Shown piece after piece: positions 49,503 to 59,850 of a stretch of 64,000 nucleotides of DNA (its first letter is position 1; every line of letters starts with the position of its first letter). Origin of the DNA: Tritrichomonas foetus (taxonomy: Eukaryota; Parabasalia; Tritrichomonadida; Tritrichomonadidae). The notes under the pieces were generated by a model. It had not been told where the DNA came from and did no database searches. It saw only the letters and a program-made list of their open reading frames with translations. Made by a program: the position numbers and the translations under genes. The DNA is taken from positions 53,650 through 117,649 of the forward strand of contig MLAK01000089.1 in assembly GCA_001839685.1 (NCBI GenBank), written 5' to 3'.

Positions 49503-52500
49503 ATGCTTCTCCTATTTTATGCATTATCGAGTGTAGTTGCAAGATCTTACTGTATAGCCTGCACTGATATGACAACAAGTTGTGATGGGGGAACAATCTT
49601 AGACCCGAACAAAGTTAATCTCGACGATTTTTTTACCGCTCTCCCTGATCAATCGATTTTTCTCAACTTTTCAAGCTGTAAAACAACTTTTTCTATTAAT
49701 GCATTTGCGGAAAAGACAGTATTTCTCAATTCAATCGTTCCTACCAATATTTTAGGGGAATCTAATTCACAAATTTCAATATTGAGTAATTCAAAACCAT
49801 CGTCAGCAAGATTCACAGTTTATGACAATATCGAACTTTCTCTTATTGGTCAGGATATTGGATTCAATGCAGATTTTTTCAATTTTTCGAGTTTAAAATC
49901 TTCTCTTAAAGTGGAAGTTAAGCAGTTTTATGTGAAAACCGTAATTTTGAATGAAAATTTCAAAGAATTTAAAGAAATATTTATTGATAATGGATATTCT
50001 GAATACGACTTAATTCTCGAAAATTGCAATCTAAATGAAATTGTCATTCATGAAAACCAGTCAATCACCATCAATCAAAACACTGTTATCTATTTTCTAT
50101 CAATTAATAAAAGAAGAAAAGTAAAAATTAAACCAAATTCAAGTTCTATCATTAATATTAAAAGTTTTCTTAATTCAAATACCAAAACCACAAAAAAAGT
50201 ATCATATAATAATGAAATTCATGATGAATTCACTGATGAAACCAATAATCTTCATATTCAAAAGAAATCAAGCAAAGAGGCAGCAAAAAAAAGCGATTTT
50301 AGAAATGAAACAAATCTTGAAGAAATTGATGATCTAGAAGATATTTTTGAAATAAATAATTTGGAATTTGAAATAATTAATGCTTCACAGCTTACTTTTT
50401 CAGGTGTTTTTAATGAAAGTCTTTCATTTCATCTTTTTAATTGTACAACAATCAAATTAGACACAGAATATATTCAAATGTCAATTTTTGATTCATCAAA
50501 TGCCGATTTGATTTTAACTTCACCGAAAAGCATAATTTCAGGAAGTATTTCCCCCACTTTTTCTCTCAACGTTGAACATACAAATGATCAAACGAATATA
50601 CTTAGATTCAATTTATGGATAAAAGGATCAGTTTTTAATTCATTTAATATAAAAAATTCGTTCATTGATCTTGAAATTGATGATTTGGATGTAAAAAATC
50701 CCCAAAGTATAAAGTTTTGTGTAGGCAAAGGTGGAATTTCTACTTTGAAAGCAACCACATCAATTGAATCTTTACATTTCTCAATAATCAATTTAAATCG
50801 AGATTTTGATTCATATTTAGACGATAATTCAATGGCAAGTTTCATATTTCAAAGAATTTTCTTTATCTCTTTGAGAACCGCAGACAGTATTTTTTTCCCA
50901 AAAAAAGAATTCATTTACCCAATTATTAATTTTATAGATAAATCCTATATTCATGGATTTTATTTCACTGATTCAATATTGTCAATAGAATTTTTTAATA
51001 ATACACAAGAATTACTATATGCAATGAATTTTGAATCACCAAATAAAAAACCTTTAGAATTATGTTATAGCCAAGCACCTATAATCGATTGTAATGGAAC
51101 AAATTCTGTTGAGCTAAATGATTTAGCTAATTTATTAGAAAATTGGATTTTTGAAGGTATTGAAGTTGTTGAAATATCTCTTTTTCATCAAGTTGATTTG
51201 ATTGATTTCTCACATTTTCCAAAAAATATAAAAGTAACAATAAAAAATATGAACTCAAACAAATCTCGTATTTTTTCAATGAAATTTGATGCTCAAAACA
51301 GTATTAAAGAATTGAATTTAATTGACGTTGAAATAAATTCCTGTATTTTTAGTGTTTCAAATACTTTATCAATTTATAAAACCAAAATAAATGGAAATGT
51401 TTCATTATATAACAAAGTTAATAATTTAATTATTGATGAAAGTTTGGCATTTATGAATTCCAAAGCTTTATTTACCAATGCGGATGATGTTCAATTTGAT
51501 AGTCCATTACTAAGTAATTATAAGCTTTATTTTCATAATGAAAGCATTGTTTTGGTCGATGTATCCTCACAGGAGTATCCAAACGAAAATGATGATAATA
51601 GTTTATTTAATAGTGGCAGTGTTTCGAACTATATTTCTCATATACCTTATCATGATAATTTAACTATCAATTTGAATTTTGCGAATAACAACAATAAAAC
51701 TCTGCTTTTGAATTTAATGAATTCAAATTATCAATTTCATGACCATGTAACAATGAAAATGAATTTAGATAATGAAGATGAAAATCACAATATTTTAATT
51801 GACACTAGTGCTAACAAATATAAAGATAGCAAGCCATTCATCATTATACATCATGGTGATATTGATGTAGATTTGGTATATGACTTTGTAAACTCGATTA
51901 ACATACCCCATGAAAATATCTTGTCATTTATTGGATTTGGGGAAATACGAAAAAATTATCGATTTTCAAATGGAACAACAAAAATTTGCCTATATAATGA
52001 GAAAAACCATAATAAGGATGAAGCCACTGATGATGATGATAGCAATGATCAGGGTGATAAAGATGATGAGCTGTATTGTGGCGAAGGCTTCATTAATGTA
52101 AAATATTCATTATTTGAATCGATCATGAAATCAACTAATACAGATTCTGAAATTATTGTGTCTGTGATTGAAACGACAGATGACAACTATCCAGTAATCG
52201 ATTTATCTGCCATGCATAATAAAAATATTAAACTTATTGGAAATTCAACTCAACAACGCCTTGGATTACTTTTCAATACCAATTTTCTAAACAATCCAAA
52301 AATCACTCTTACATCAGAATTAATAACGTTTGTTTATATTTCTAATTCTGATGACCAATACAAAGAAAATAATGACAAGTTAGAAAATTCATTGTTCATT
52401 GATGAGTTTATAGGATACAATACTGAGTTTTTATATTTTTCATCAATGGAACCTTATTTATCGCAGTTGTTAAAGGTTCCATTGGGGCAAAATTTAGGAA

Positions 52501-55357
52501 ATAGTTTTTATATTTTTCATCAACCAATATTACTTTTAATTATGTTGAATGTTCTTATTCGATGTTTCAGTTTTTCAACACAGTTAGGATCAATAGTCAT
52601 GCTAAAGTTATTGTTGATTCCCTCATAAATCTCAATGATATCAATTTTGAAATTGTGTTTGAAACAAATGACTTTTCAATCATTGTTGAAAATTCATCAA
52701 GCTCTATAATTATTGGAGATAATTCCATTAATATAAACAATGCAATTTTTACCGTTAAAAAATACACAGAAAATGATAAAATCATAATCCAAATTCCAAA
52801 AAATACAAATGTTCAATGTGAAAATCCAGAAAACAGTAAATTCTGTGTATTTTTAGAGTCTGAAGAAGAAAATCCTTCAGTTTCTTTTCAAGGAAAGTTC
52901 ACTCAAAGCAATAAATTTGTTCTTAACAAATTAAAAAATCCATCAATTTATATTCATGATACACCAATTTTATGCTGTTCAATAATTTCGAAATCAAATG
53001 ATCTTTCAATCATTTCCAAAGTTTATAATTTAGATATCTTCGGTAATTTCTTTTTTTCTTTCTCTAAAACTTCAAACTTATATATAAGTTATCAAAATGA
53101 TCCCAATTCTGACAATGCTTTGAAGTCAAACTATAATAAAAAGAGTGATTCACTTCATGAAGTTCATTTGAATGGCTGTATTATGGGAAATTCTAATGTT
53201 CACATTACTTTTAATCAACCGAATATTACTTTTATTGTAGATACAATTCTTTTGGATAAAATTGATTCAACTTTAGCAGTTCACAGTTTTTTATCACTTG
53301 AAGGATTTTCTAACTTTGAACTTCGAAATAAAACTATTCAAATTTCACAATTTAATCCAATCATTAGAGTTAATTGTCCAATTGATGAAGCAATTAATTC
53401 AAATAAAGTCCTGGACTTTCTCACAAAAGAGGAAGTTCTGATTAAACTTCCATTCAAACTTCCGAGACAAATTCTAACCTTTTCAAGAAGTCCTGAAACT
53501 CATGGCTTAAAAAGTTCAGTTTTTATTTCGCAAAATCCGAATTATGAAATAGTATTCGCAGTTTTTAGAAATCCACTTGAAGAGCCTGTGAGAATCTGCT
53601 ACAACCTACCAGGTGAATGTGATATCGAAATCAACAATGATACTTTTTTATATGACATTCGAAGTTTAATTACACCAAATGTTACACAATTTGATTTTGA
53701 ATTTGGAATTGGAAATCCACCCGAATTTCCAATAAATTTCGATTATGATGAATTCAATGGGGCCACAATTACGATGTTTTGTCGTACACAAGAAATTGCC
53801 CATTTTAAAGTTGGTTTCAATCGAATAAATGAATTGTATTTATCAGATTGTAATATTAAATTTAGTGATGAAGAAGATTATTCCATAGATAAAGTTATCA
53901 TTGGCGTTGCTTCATCAATTGAAGGTAATGCAAATGGGGTTAAAGTGATCGATTTTGCATATTTTTCGGATTATCATAATATTAAATCATTCAATAATAA
54001 AATTATATTAAACTATGATGGAGACTCAATCACATTTGAAAGAACTGGAATTAACATAGGCAACCTGATAATAGAATCAAACCGTTATAAAGAAATACTT
54101 TTATGTTTCACTAGTGAAGGCCCTAAAACTATAAATATTGGTCCAAATATTTTAGAAATTCCAAGTTTCATTCATCTTTCATTAAATAAAAGTAACAAAG
54201 TTATCCTCAAAAACTGGTGTGAAATGACAAAAGCATCGAATTTGCTGATTTCTTCACCATTTTCAAAAACTATATCATTAAAAGTGACAGAATTTCCAAT
54301 TTATACGCTTCCTGAAATTTCTTCTGAAAATGATAGAATGATAATCATTGATGAATCTATTCTGCCTTTAAAAATCCGCAAGTTTGATTTCTTTAACGAT
54401 GAATTATTATTTGATGTATCTAATTATTCTTTAAATGGGAGCGATTTTGCAGTTTTGATAAGTTTGGTGGAAATGAGTGGTTCATCAGAAATTGAAACAA
54501 GTAAAACTGGTCAGTTGAAAATAGATAACTTGAAAATTAACGATGGTTCAAACATTCGAGTGAATAATGCGAAAATCGGTTCATTGTTATCAATTTCTGG
54601 AAATTCCAGTTTAAATGGACACTTTTCATTTGATGAAACATTAAAAATTGAATTTAGATTTTCATTAAACGTCCTTCCATCAATCTTATTCCCGATGTTT
54701 CCAGACTCTATTCCTTCAAAAATAACTATTGTGAATGATACATCAAGTACTGATGAAAGCATTAAAGAAATATCCGAGAATGATCATCACTTCGATGCAT
54801 ATCCCACTTGTACTTGTCATGCTGAACATCAATTTATTCCTTATCATGAAGCAAATATTGGATTAAATGAAAATAGTATAAATGAAACTGAAAAGAATAA
54901 TCGAACATTTATTTTAGCTAATATTGGATTAAATTGCTTATATTGGCAAAAAAATATCGAACTTGTTGGCTTTGAATCAGAAATTTACAATTATTCCATT
55001 CATTGCAATGACGGCTTTTTAACTATGGAGCAATTTATATCCGTCATCGACATTCCTGACGAAATCACACCTAACATTGAATCACCACCAACGCCGATTT
55101 TTACATTACCTGGTCATGAACATGAACCAATTCCGACTGGTGAAAGTTACAAAATGCGGGGGTTGAGTATCACGGCAATCACTGGAATTATATCTTCATC
55201 TATTTGCGCATTATTAATTATTATTGTTTTGGTGGTCGTAATCACATTGAAACAGAAATACAAGAAAAGGATCCAAAACTCAACCGAAATATCAATTGAA
55301 CATGTGGAAGCAGAACTAGAAGAAAGCTACATTGAAGATGGTACAACAATTTTGTAA
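49503..55357 (+). CDS. Giant type I surface protein, frame split by a 77-bp insertion
   Basis: Two overlapping frames (49503-52628 and from about 52503 to 55357) form one gene. The first starts with a signal peptide (MLLLFYALSSVVARS). The second ends with a transmembrane helix (about 60 residues from the end, ICALLIIIVLVVVITL), a basic stop-transfer (KQKYKKR) and an acidic tail. The ectodomain is Asn/Ile/Phe/Ser-rich with many N-glycosylation-type sites and at least three modules beginning with a Cys pair (CTDMTTSCDGG; LCYSQAPIIDCNG; ICYNLPGECD), consistent with repeated beta-solenoid domains. A 77-bp insertion flanked by 21-bp direct repeats shifts the frame at 52426-52523; removing it gives a seamless 1,924-residue protein. 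Probably a trichomonad surface adhesin-like protein; no named family is claimed. Confidence 0.8.
52426..52523 (+). repeat. 21-bp direct repeats flanking a 56-bp segment (frame-shifting insertion)
   Basis: A 21-bp sequence beginning AGTTTTTATA and ending TTCATCAA occurs at 52426-52446 and 52503-52523. Both copies read FLYFSS in their own gene frame. Deleting 77 bp joins the frames exactly. The unique part holds a 10-bp inverted repeat (ATGGAACCTT / AAGGTTCCAT, 52446-52455 and 52473-52482). Confidence 0.85.
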
Positions 55358-55413
55358 GTAAATATAGAGTATGCAATTTCTATTTATTTTTTTCACATCT
55401 CCTTCATAAAATT

Positions 55414-55455
55414 TTTTGAGTTAATGAAATTTTATATAATTTTATTAACTCAAAA
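55414..55455 (+). terminator. AT-rich stem-loop 3' of the surface-protein gene
   Basis: TTTTGAGTTAAT (55414-55425) and ATTAACTCAAAA (55444-55455) form a perfect 12-bp stem with extra internal pairing, 57 bases after the stop and 11 bases before the transposon end. It may be a 3' UTR structure; function unknown. Confidence 0.35.
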
Positions 55456-55466
55456 GATTTAAATTA

Positions 55467-55480
55467 CAGTCGTTTTCGAA
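55467..55480 (+). repeat. Left terminal inverted repeat of the transposon
   Basis: CAGTCGTTTTCGAA, preceded by TA; matches the right end perfectly over 14 bp. Confidence 0.92.
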
Positions 55481-55590
55481 TTGGTTTTCTTTGTGTTTNG
55501 AAATAGAATTTCAGTATTTCAATGGTTTATATAAGAAACTAGAATATTTTTCGAAAAGCTTTCAAAATGTTTCGATTTGCTTTCCAATGT

Positions 55591-55706
55591 TTTCGAAATA
55601 GAATCTTAACCGATTTTTTTTTCGAAATAGAATTTTAAAATTTGAATAGTTTACAAAACAACCATAATTTGTTTCATAATAAAATTTTTTTGTTTCGAAA
55701 TAGAAT
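55591..55706 (+). repeat. Subterminal TTTCGAAATAGAAT repeats, left side
   Basis: Exact copies at 55591-55604, 55620-55633 and 55693-55706, with a copy containing an ambiguous base near 55497. They are likely transposase-binding sites by analogy to other Tc1/mariner elements with internal direct repeats. Confidence 0.8.
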
Positions 55707-55838
55707 TTTTTTATTAGTGGAATAGTAGATTATTTATCATTTTTGTTAGATGAAATTTTATACCNGACATAAAATATAAACACGAAACACACAAAAATAA
55801 ACTAAACCGACGAGTAGAATTCTTCTTAATTTAATAAT

Positions 55839-55845
55839 AACGTAC
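55839..55845 (+). promoter_or_regulatory. AACGTAC motif upstream of the transposon ORF
   Basis: It lies 61 bases before the ATG at 55907 and matches the core of the host-gene motif TAAACGTAC, suggesting the element uses host-type promoter signals. Confidence 0.3.
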
Positions 55846-55906
55846 GAAGATCAACACACTCAATCACCTTGAAGATTATCTAATTTTTAACACTTCATTT
55901 TTTAAA

Positions 55907-58084
55907 ATGCTTGGACATAAAATCGGCATAAGAAATTTGGGCAACACTTGTTTTGCAGCCTCTGTTTTGCAGCTAATGCTTAATATCACCAAGTTTAACA
56001 AAACATTGCAACAACTCGAATATAAAGATGAAGAAGGAAAACAGATTCTCAAGTTTTTTTCACATACTGAAAATTTCCAAAAGGAAGATCTTGAAGCACT
56101 CCTTGTTACCGGAATGAAATTTGTTGAAAATATTAATCAAATTGAACAAAAAGACGCGCACGAATTTCTTTTAAAATTTTTGGAAAGTATCAATGAACAC
56201 TGTCGTGATCCTAACTGTAGCGATTTATATAACTTGTTTTTAATAGAAAAACAGATTATAACATATTATTCGAATGGTACTGACGAAGAAGAAAATATTT
56301 CCAATGAAAAATTTATTTTCGAAAATGTAAGCCCTGAAATTGGTGATTTACAAAAGCATATCAATTCAATCGCAGAAGCACCACATGTATTAATCTCAGA
56401 TGCTCCTGAACGAATTTCACAGTCGATACGCATTATCAAATCCCCATCAGTTTTGTTGTTCATGATTCGAAGAGTGGAGATCGATGGTGACAATGCACAA
56501 CGAAACACTACACCTGTGAAATACTCTCCTGAAATCATGTATCATGGAAAACAATATCGATTATATGGAGTAATCAATCACAACACAAATCAAATTACTG
56601 ATCCCCAATGGGGCCATTATATTACACACTGTTATGAATTTGCTACAAGCAAAGTATATACTTTCAATGATTCATTAGTGATCGAAGATCAACCAAATGT
56701 TCTATACATCGGACAAGGAAATATGACACCGCAAACTCTTGCTTATATTGTTGCATATATTTCACAAGATGAAATAGATTCATTATTTAGTGCATCAGAA
56801 GGAAGCAACAATCAAAATGGAATACAATACGTAGCACCAGAAGTTAATTCATGTATTCAACAAGTGAACTTTTTAGATAGTCGACAAGAAGATGCACTTG
56901 AAACATTTATTAGAAATGCCCCAAACCCAGAAAGTACACAAGCAACGAGAATTGCATCACAAGATCTTAATGATCTATCAACGCCCATCATTCTTTCGTT
57001 TCCAGAATCAACATCACCCACAGAAGAAAGTGCATCACAAGAAAAGAGAGCATACCAAAAAACAACAAATGACGCAAGAAGATTATTAACAAAACTTTAT
57101 CAAGTAAATGGTGACAAAAAAACACCACTGGAATATTCGGCAGAATCAGGAATTAAGCTTGGAAATTGTAAAAAGTTATTATACCAGCTGAAAAAAGGAG
57201 AATCTATAGAAATTAAACAATATAAAAGGGGAAGAAAATCCAAAATCACACCTCATTTCGCACAATTAATTCATGATGAACTTGAAGAACATTCTACAGA
57301 GTCACTCAGAGAAGTAGCTCGCCAAATTGCTCTTCAAAACGACAGTACCAGTAATGATCAAATTCCATCGTATTCATCCATTTATCGTTATGCAACATCT
57401 CACAGGATTGCTGATGATTTTGGTTGTAATGTTTATTCTTTCAAAGTAGCTTCAATTCGCGGCCCATCATCAAATGCTGAATCAAATAAAGATCTAAGAA
57501 TTGAACGAATTAAACTGCTTAATCATTATATTACTGAGGGATTTGTTTGGTCAGCAGTTGATGAAGTGTCGATCGAAATTGGAACAATTCGCAGAAGAGC
57601 TTGGTCACAAAAAGGAGAAAAAGCCTTTATTAATGTTAAACCACAAGCATATAGATGTTCTGCGATTGCTTCCATATCAAACAATGGAATGTCTTATTGT
57701 CTTCTTGTCCCAGGGACAGTGAATGGAGAACTTTTTCAAGCTTTCATGAAATACTTGATTAACTCACTGCAGAAACAAGGAAATATTGTTTTTTGGATGG
57801 ATAATGCCAAGATTCACAGTCGAATTGAAAATATTGTCCAGAAAGGAAATCATGTTGCTATTTATAATGCTGCATATTCACCAGAGCTCAATCCGATTGA
57901 GCTCATTTTTGGTCATTGGAAGAGTATCATCAAAAGAGAAGTGAAAGACTGGTCAAATGAAATGGATTTATATCAAAAGATAGCTAATTGTTTTAATCAT
58001 ATCGACCCCACTGAAATTCGTAAAGTTATGACTCATGTATCAACCAAGGTATTTGCCAAAGTATTAAACCGTGAAAACATATGA
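55907..58084 (+). CDS. Ubiquitin-specific protease / DDE transposase fusion
   Basis: The 725-residue protein has two enzymes. Residues about 5-285 form a compact USP (peptidase C19): Cys box IGIRNLGNTCFAASVLQ with Cys15, QKDAHEFLL, and His box GHYITH with His237, followed by FND (Asn254-Asp255). After a Ser/Thr-rich linker come two helix-turn-helix-like domains (about 395-435 and 445-500, separated by a GRKSK hook). An IS630/Tc1-type DDE domain follows: Asp552 (AVDEVS), Asp632 (WMDNAKIH), Glu665 (SPELNPIE), spacing DD32E, with a final W-K-x-I-I-K helix. All catalytic residues are intact and there is no stop, so it may be active. The USP could deubiquitinate the transposase or host factors; this is inference. 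Confidence 0.93.
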   Translation: MLGHKIGIRNLGNTCFAASVLQLMLNITKFNKTLQQLEYKDEEGKQILKFFSHTENFQKEDLEALLVTGMKFVENINQIEQKDAHEFLLKFLESINEHCRDPNCSDLYNLFLIEKQIITYYSNGTDEEENISNEKFIFENVSPEIGDLQKHINSIAEAPHVLISDAPERISQSIRIIKSPSVLLFMIRRVEIDGDNAQRNTTPVKYSPEIMYHGKQYRLYGVINHNTNQITDPQWGHYITHCYEFATSKVYTFNDSLVIEDQPNVLYIGQGNMTPQTLAYIVAYISQDEIDSLFSASEGSNNQNGIQYVAPEVNSCIQQVNFLDSRQEDALETFIRNAPNPESTQATRIASQDLNDLSTPIILSFPESTSPTEESASQEKRAYQKTTNDARRLLTKLYQVNGDKKTPLEYSAESGIKLGNCKKLLYQLKKGESIEIKQYKRGRKSKITPHFAQLIHDELEEHSTESLREVARQIALQNDSTSNDQIPSYSSIYRYATSHRIADDFGCNVYSFKVASIRGPSSNAESNKDLRIERIKLLNHYITEGFVWSAVDEVSIEIGTIRRRAWSQKGEKAFINVKPQAYRCSAIASISNNGMSYCLLVPGTVNGELFQAFMKYLINSLQKQGNIVFWMDNAKIHSRIENIVQKGNHVAIYNAAYSPELNPIELIFGHWKSIIKREVKDWSNEMDLYQKIANCFNHIDPTEIRKVMTHVSTKVFAKVLNRENI

Positions 58085-58147
58085 GAATAATTAATATATT
58101 CAACAGAAACATACACTAATAATAAACAATTACATATCAACAGTTTT

Positions 58148-59141
58148 NNNNNNNNNNNNNNNNNNNNNNNNNNNNNNNNNNNNNNNNNNNNNNNNNNNNN
58201 NNNNNNNNNNNNNNNNNNNNNNNNNNNNNNNNNNNNNNNNNNNNNNNNNNNNNNNNNNNNNNNNNNNNNNNNNNNNNNNNNNNNNNNNNNNNNNNNNNNN
58301 NNNNNNNNNNNNNNNNNNNNNNNNNNNNNNNNNNNNNNNNNNNNNNNNNNNNNNNNNNNNNNNNNNNNNNNNNNNNNNNNNNNNNNNNNNNNNNNNNNNN
58401 NNNNNNNNNNNNNNNNNNNNNNNNNNNNNNNNNNNNNNNNNNNNNNNNNNNNNNNNNNNNNNNNNNNNNNNNNNNNNNNNNNNNNNNNNNNNNNNNNNNN
58501 NNNNNNNNNNNNNNNNNNNNNNNNNNNNNNNNNNNNNNNNNNNNNNNNNNNNNNNNNNNNNNNNNNNNNNNNNNNNNNNNNNNNNNNNNNNNNNNNNNNN
58601 NNNNNNNNNNNNNNNNNNNNNNNNNNNNNNNNNNNNNNNNNNNNNNNNNNNNNNNNNNNNNNNNNNNNNNNNNNNNNNNNNNNNNNNNNNNNNNNNNNNN
58701 NNNNNNNNNNNNNNNNNNNNNNNNNNNNNNNNNNNNNNNNNNNNNNNNNNNNNNNNNNNNNNNNNNNNNNNNNNNNNNNNNNNNNNNNNNNNNNNNNNNN
58801 NNNNNNNNNNNNNNNNNNNNNNNNNNNNNNNNNNNNNNNNNNNNNNNNNNNNNNNNNNNNNNNNNNNNNNNNNNNNNNNNNNNNNNNNNNNNNNNNNNNN
58901 NNNNNNNNNNNNNNNNNNNNNNNNNNNNNNNNNNNNNNNNNNNNNNNNNNNNNNNNNNNNNNNNNNNNNNNNNNNNNNNNNNNNNNNNNNNNNNNNNNNN
59001 NNNNNNNNNNNNNNNNNNNNNNNNNNNNNNNNNNNNNNNNNNNNNNNNNNNNNNNNNNNNNNNNNNNNNNNNNNNNNNNNNNNNNNNNNNNNNNNNNNNN
59101 NNNNNNNNNNNNNNNNNNNNNNNNNNNNNNNNNNNNNNNNN
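58148..59141. other. Assembly gap inside the transposon
   Basis: 994 N bases. Any second ORF of the element would be hidden here. Confidence 0.99.
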
Positions 59142-59253
59142 TCGAATATAGTTTTTTATTTCTCTACATAAAAGTCAACTAAATCGTTATTCATAAGCTA
59201 AATCTCTACGATTTTTTGTATTTTTTTATTTTTATGCCAAAGTGTGTGGTTTT

Positions 59254-59280
59254 CGCGAGGTGAGCTTGGCTCACCTCGCG
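59254..59280. repeat. Perfect GC-rich hairpin in the transposon
   Basis: CGCGAGGTGAGC and its exact reverse complement are separated by TTG, a 12-bp stem with a 3-nt loop, the most GC-rich structure in this region. It lies between the gap and the right end. It could be an RNA terminator, a binding site or a remnant of another insertion. Confidence 0.85.
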
Positions 59281-59387
59281 ATTCAATTTTGAACTTTTTG
59301 AGATAACTCATAGAAAAAGATTGATTTTTGTGAAATTTTAAATCGGAACAAAATTATTTTATTTTGAAAAATTTTTCGGTTAATGAA

Positions 59388-59496
59388 ATTCTATTTCGAA
59401 ACAAAATAATTCAATTTCGATAAAAAAAAANTTTATTTNGAAANATAAAACCGATAGGAAATTCTATTTCGAAAACTGAAATATTCTATTTCGAAA
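59388..59496 (-). repeat. Subterminal TTTCGAAATAGAAT repeats, right side
   Basis: Inverted copies at 59388-59401, 59461-59474 and 59483-59496, mirroring those at the left end. Confidence 0.85.
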
Positions 59497-59503
59497 ACGA
59501 CTG
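59490..59503 (-). repeat. Right terminal inverted repeat of the transposon
   Basis: TTCGAAAACGACTG on this strand, followed by TA. Confidence 0.92.
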
Positions 59504-59505
59504 TA

Positions 59506-59850
59506 CATATAATGAATATTAATTCATTTATTTACATTAACATAGAGTTTGACTTTATTTATGGCATATTGTGACAATAATTACAAATAGGTTGTTGATG
59601 TATGCAATATGTGATAGATATGAGAAAACCAAAAAACAATCAGGTTTAGGGAAAGTTTAACGCAATACTATTTTTATTTAAAAACACAAACAAAATTGCA
59701 TCAAAAATGGCAATTCTGTTCTAAAATAATCTATTGTTTATCATATATGGCTTCTATTCTATTACATTTATAAAACCTCTATATAATATTTAATTAGAAA
59801 AATATAACACCTATATATTTGAAAAGAATATAAACTTAGTAAATGATGTA
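59506..59850. other. Spacer between transposon and kinase gene
   Basis: AT-rich, no coding evidence. Confidence 0.4.

Larger units (their letters stand above)
55467..59503 (+). mobile_element. Tc1/mariner/IS630-class DNA transposon encoding a protease-transposase fusion
   Basis: The ends are perfect 14-bp inverted repeats, CAGTCGTTTTCGAA (55467-55480) and its complement (59490-59503), each bordered by a TA dinucleotide (55465-55466, 59504-59505), the target duplication of this superfamily. Subterminal copies of TTTCGAAATAGAAT point inward on both sides (left at about 55497, 55591, 55620, 55693; right at 59388, 59461, 59483). The single ORF (55907-58084) has a DDE transposase domain. The nominal length is 4,037 bp including a 994-base assembly gap. 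Five of the six isolated N bases in the window fall in it, as expected for a multi-copy element. It inserted 108 bp past the surface-protein stop. Confidence 0.92.

Noticed and set aside
52474..52502. 29-nt GT-AG intron in the surface-protein gene
   Set aside because: GTTCCA...AAATAG removal is in phase but lacks a CTAAC branch site, and the 21-bp direct repeat explains the shift better.
52500..52530. Programmed -1 ribosomal frameshift between the two surface-protein frames
   Set aside because: The T-rich site is not a proper X-XXY-YYZ heptamer in phase, and deletion of the duplicated segment restores the frame without recoding.
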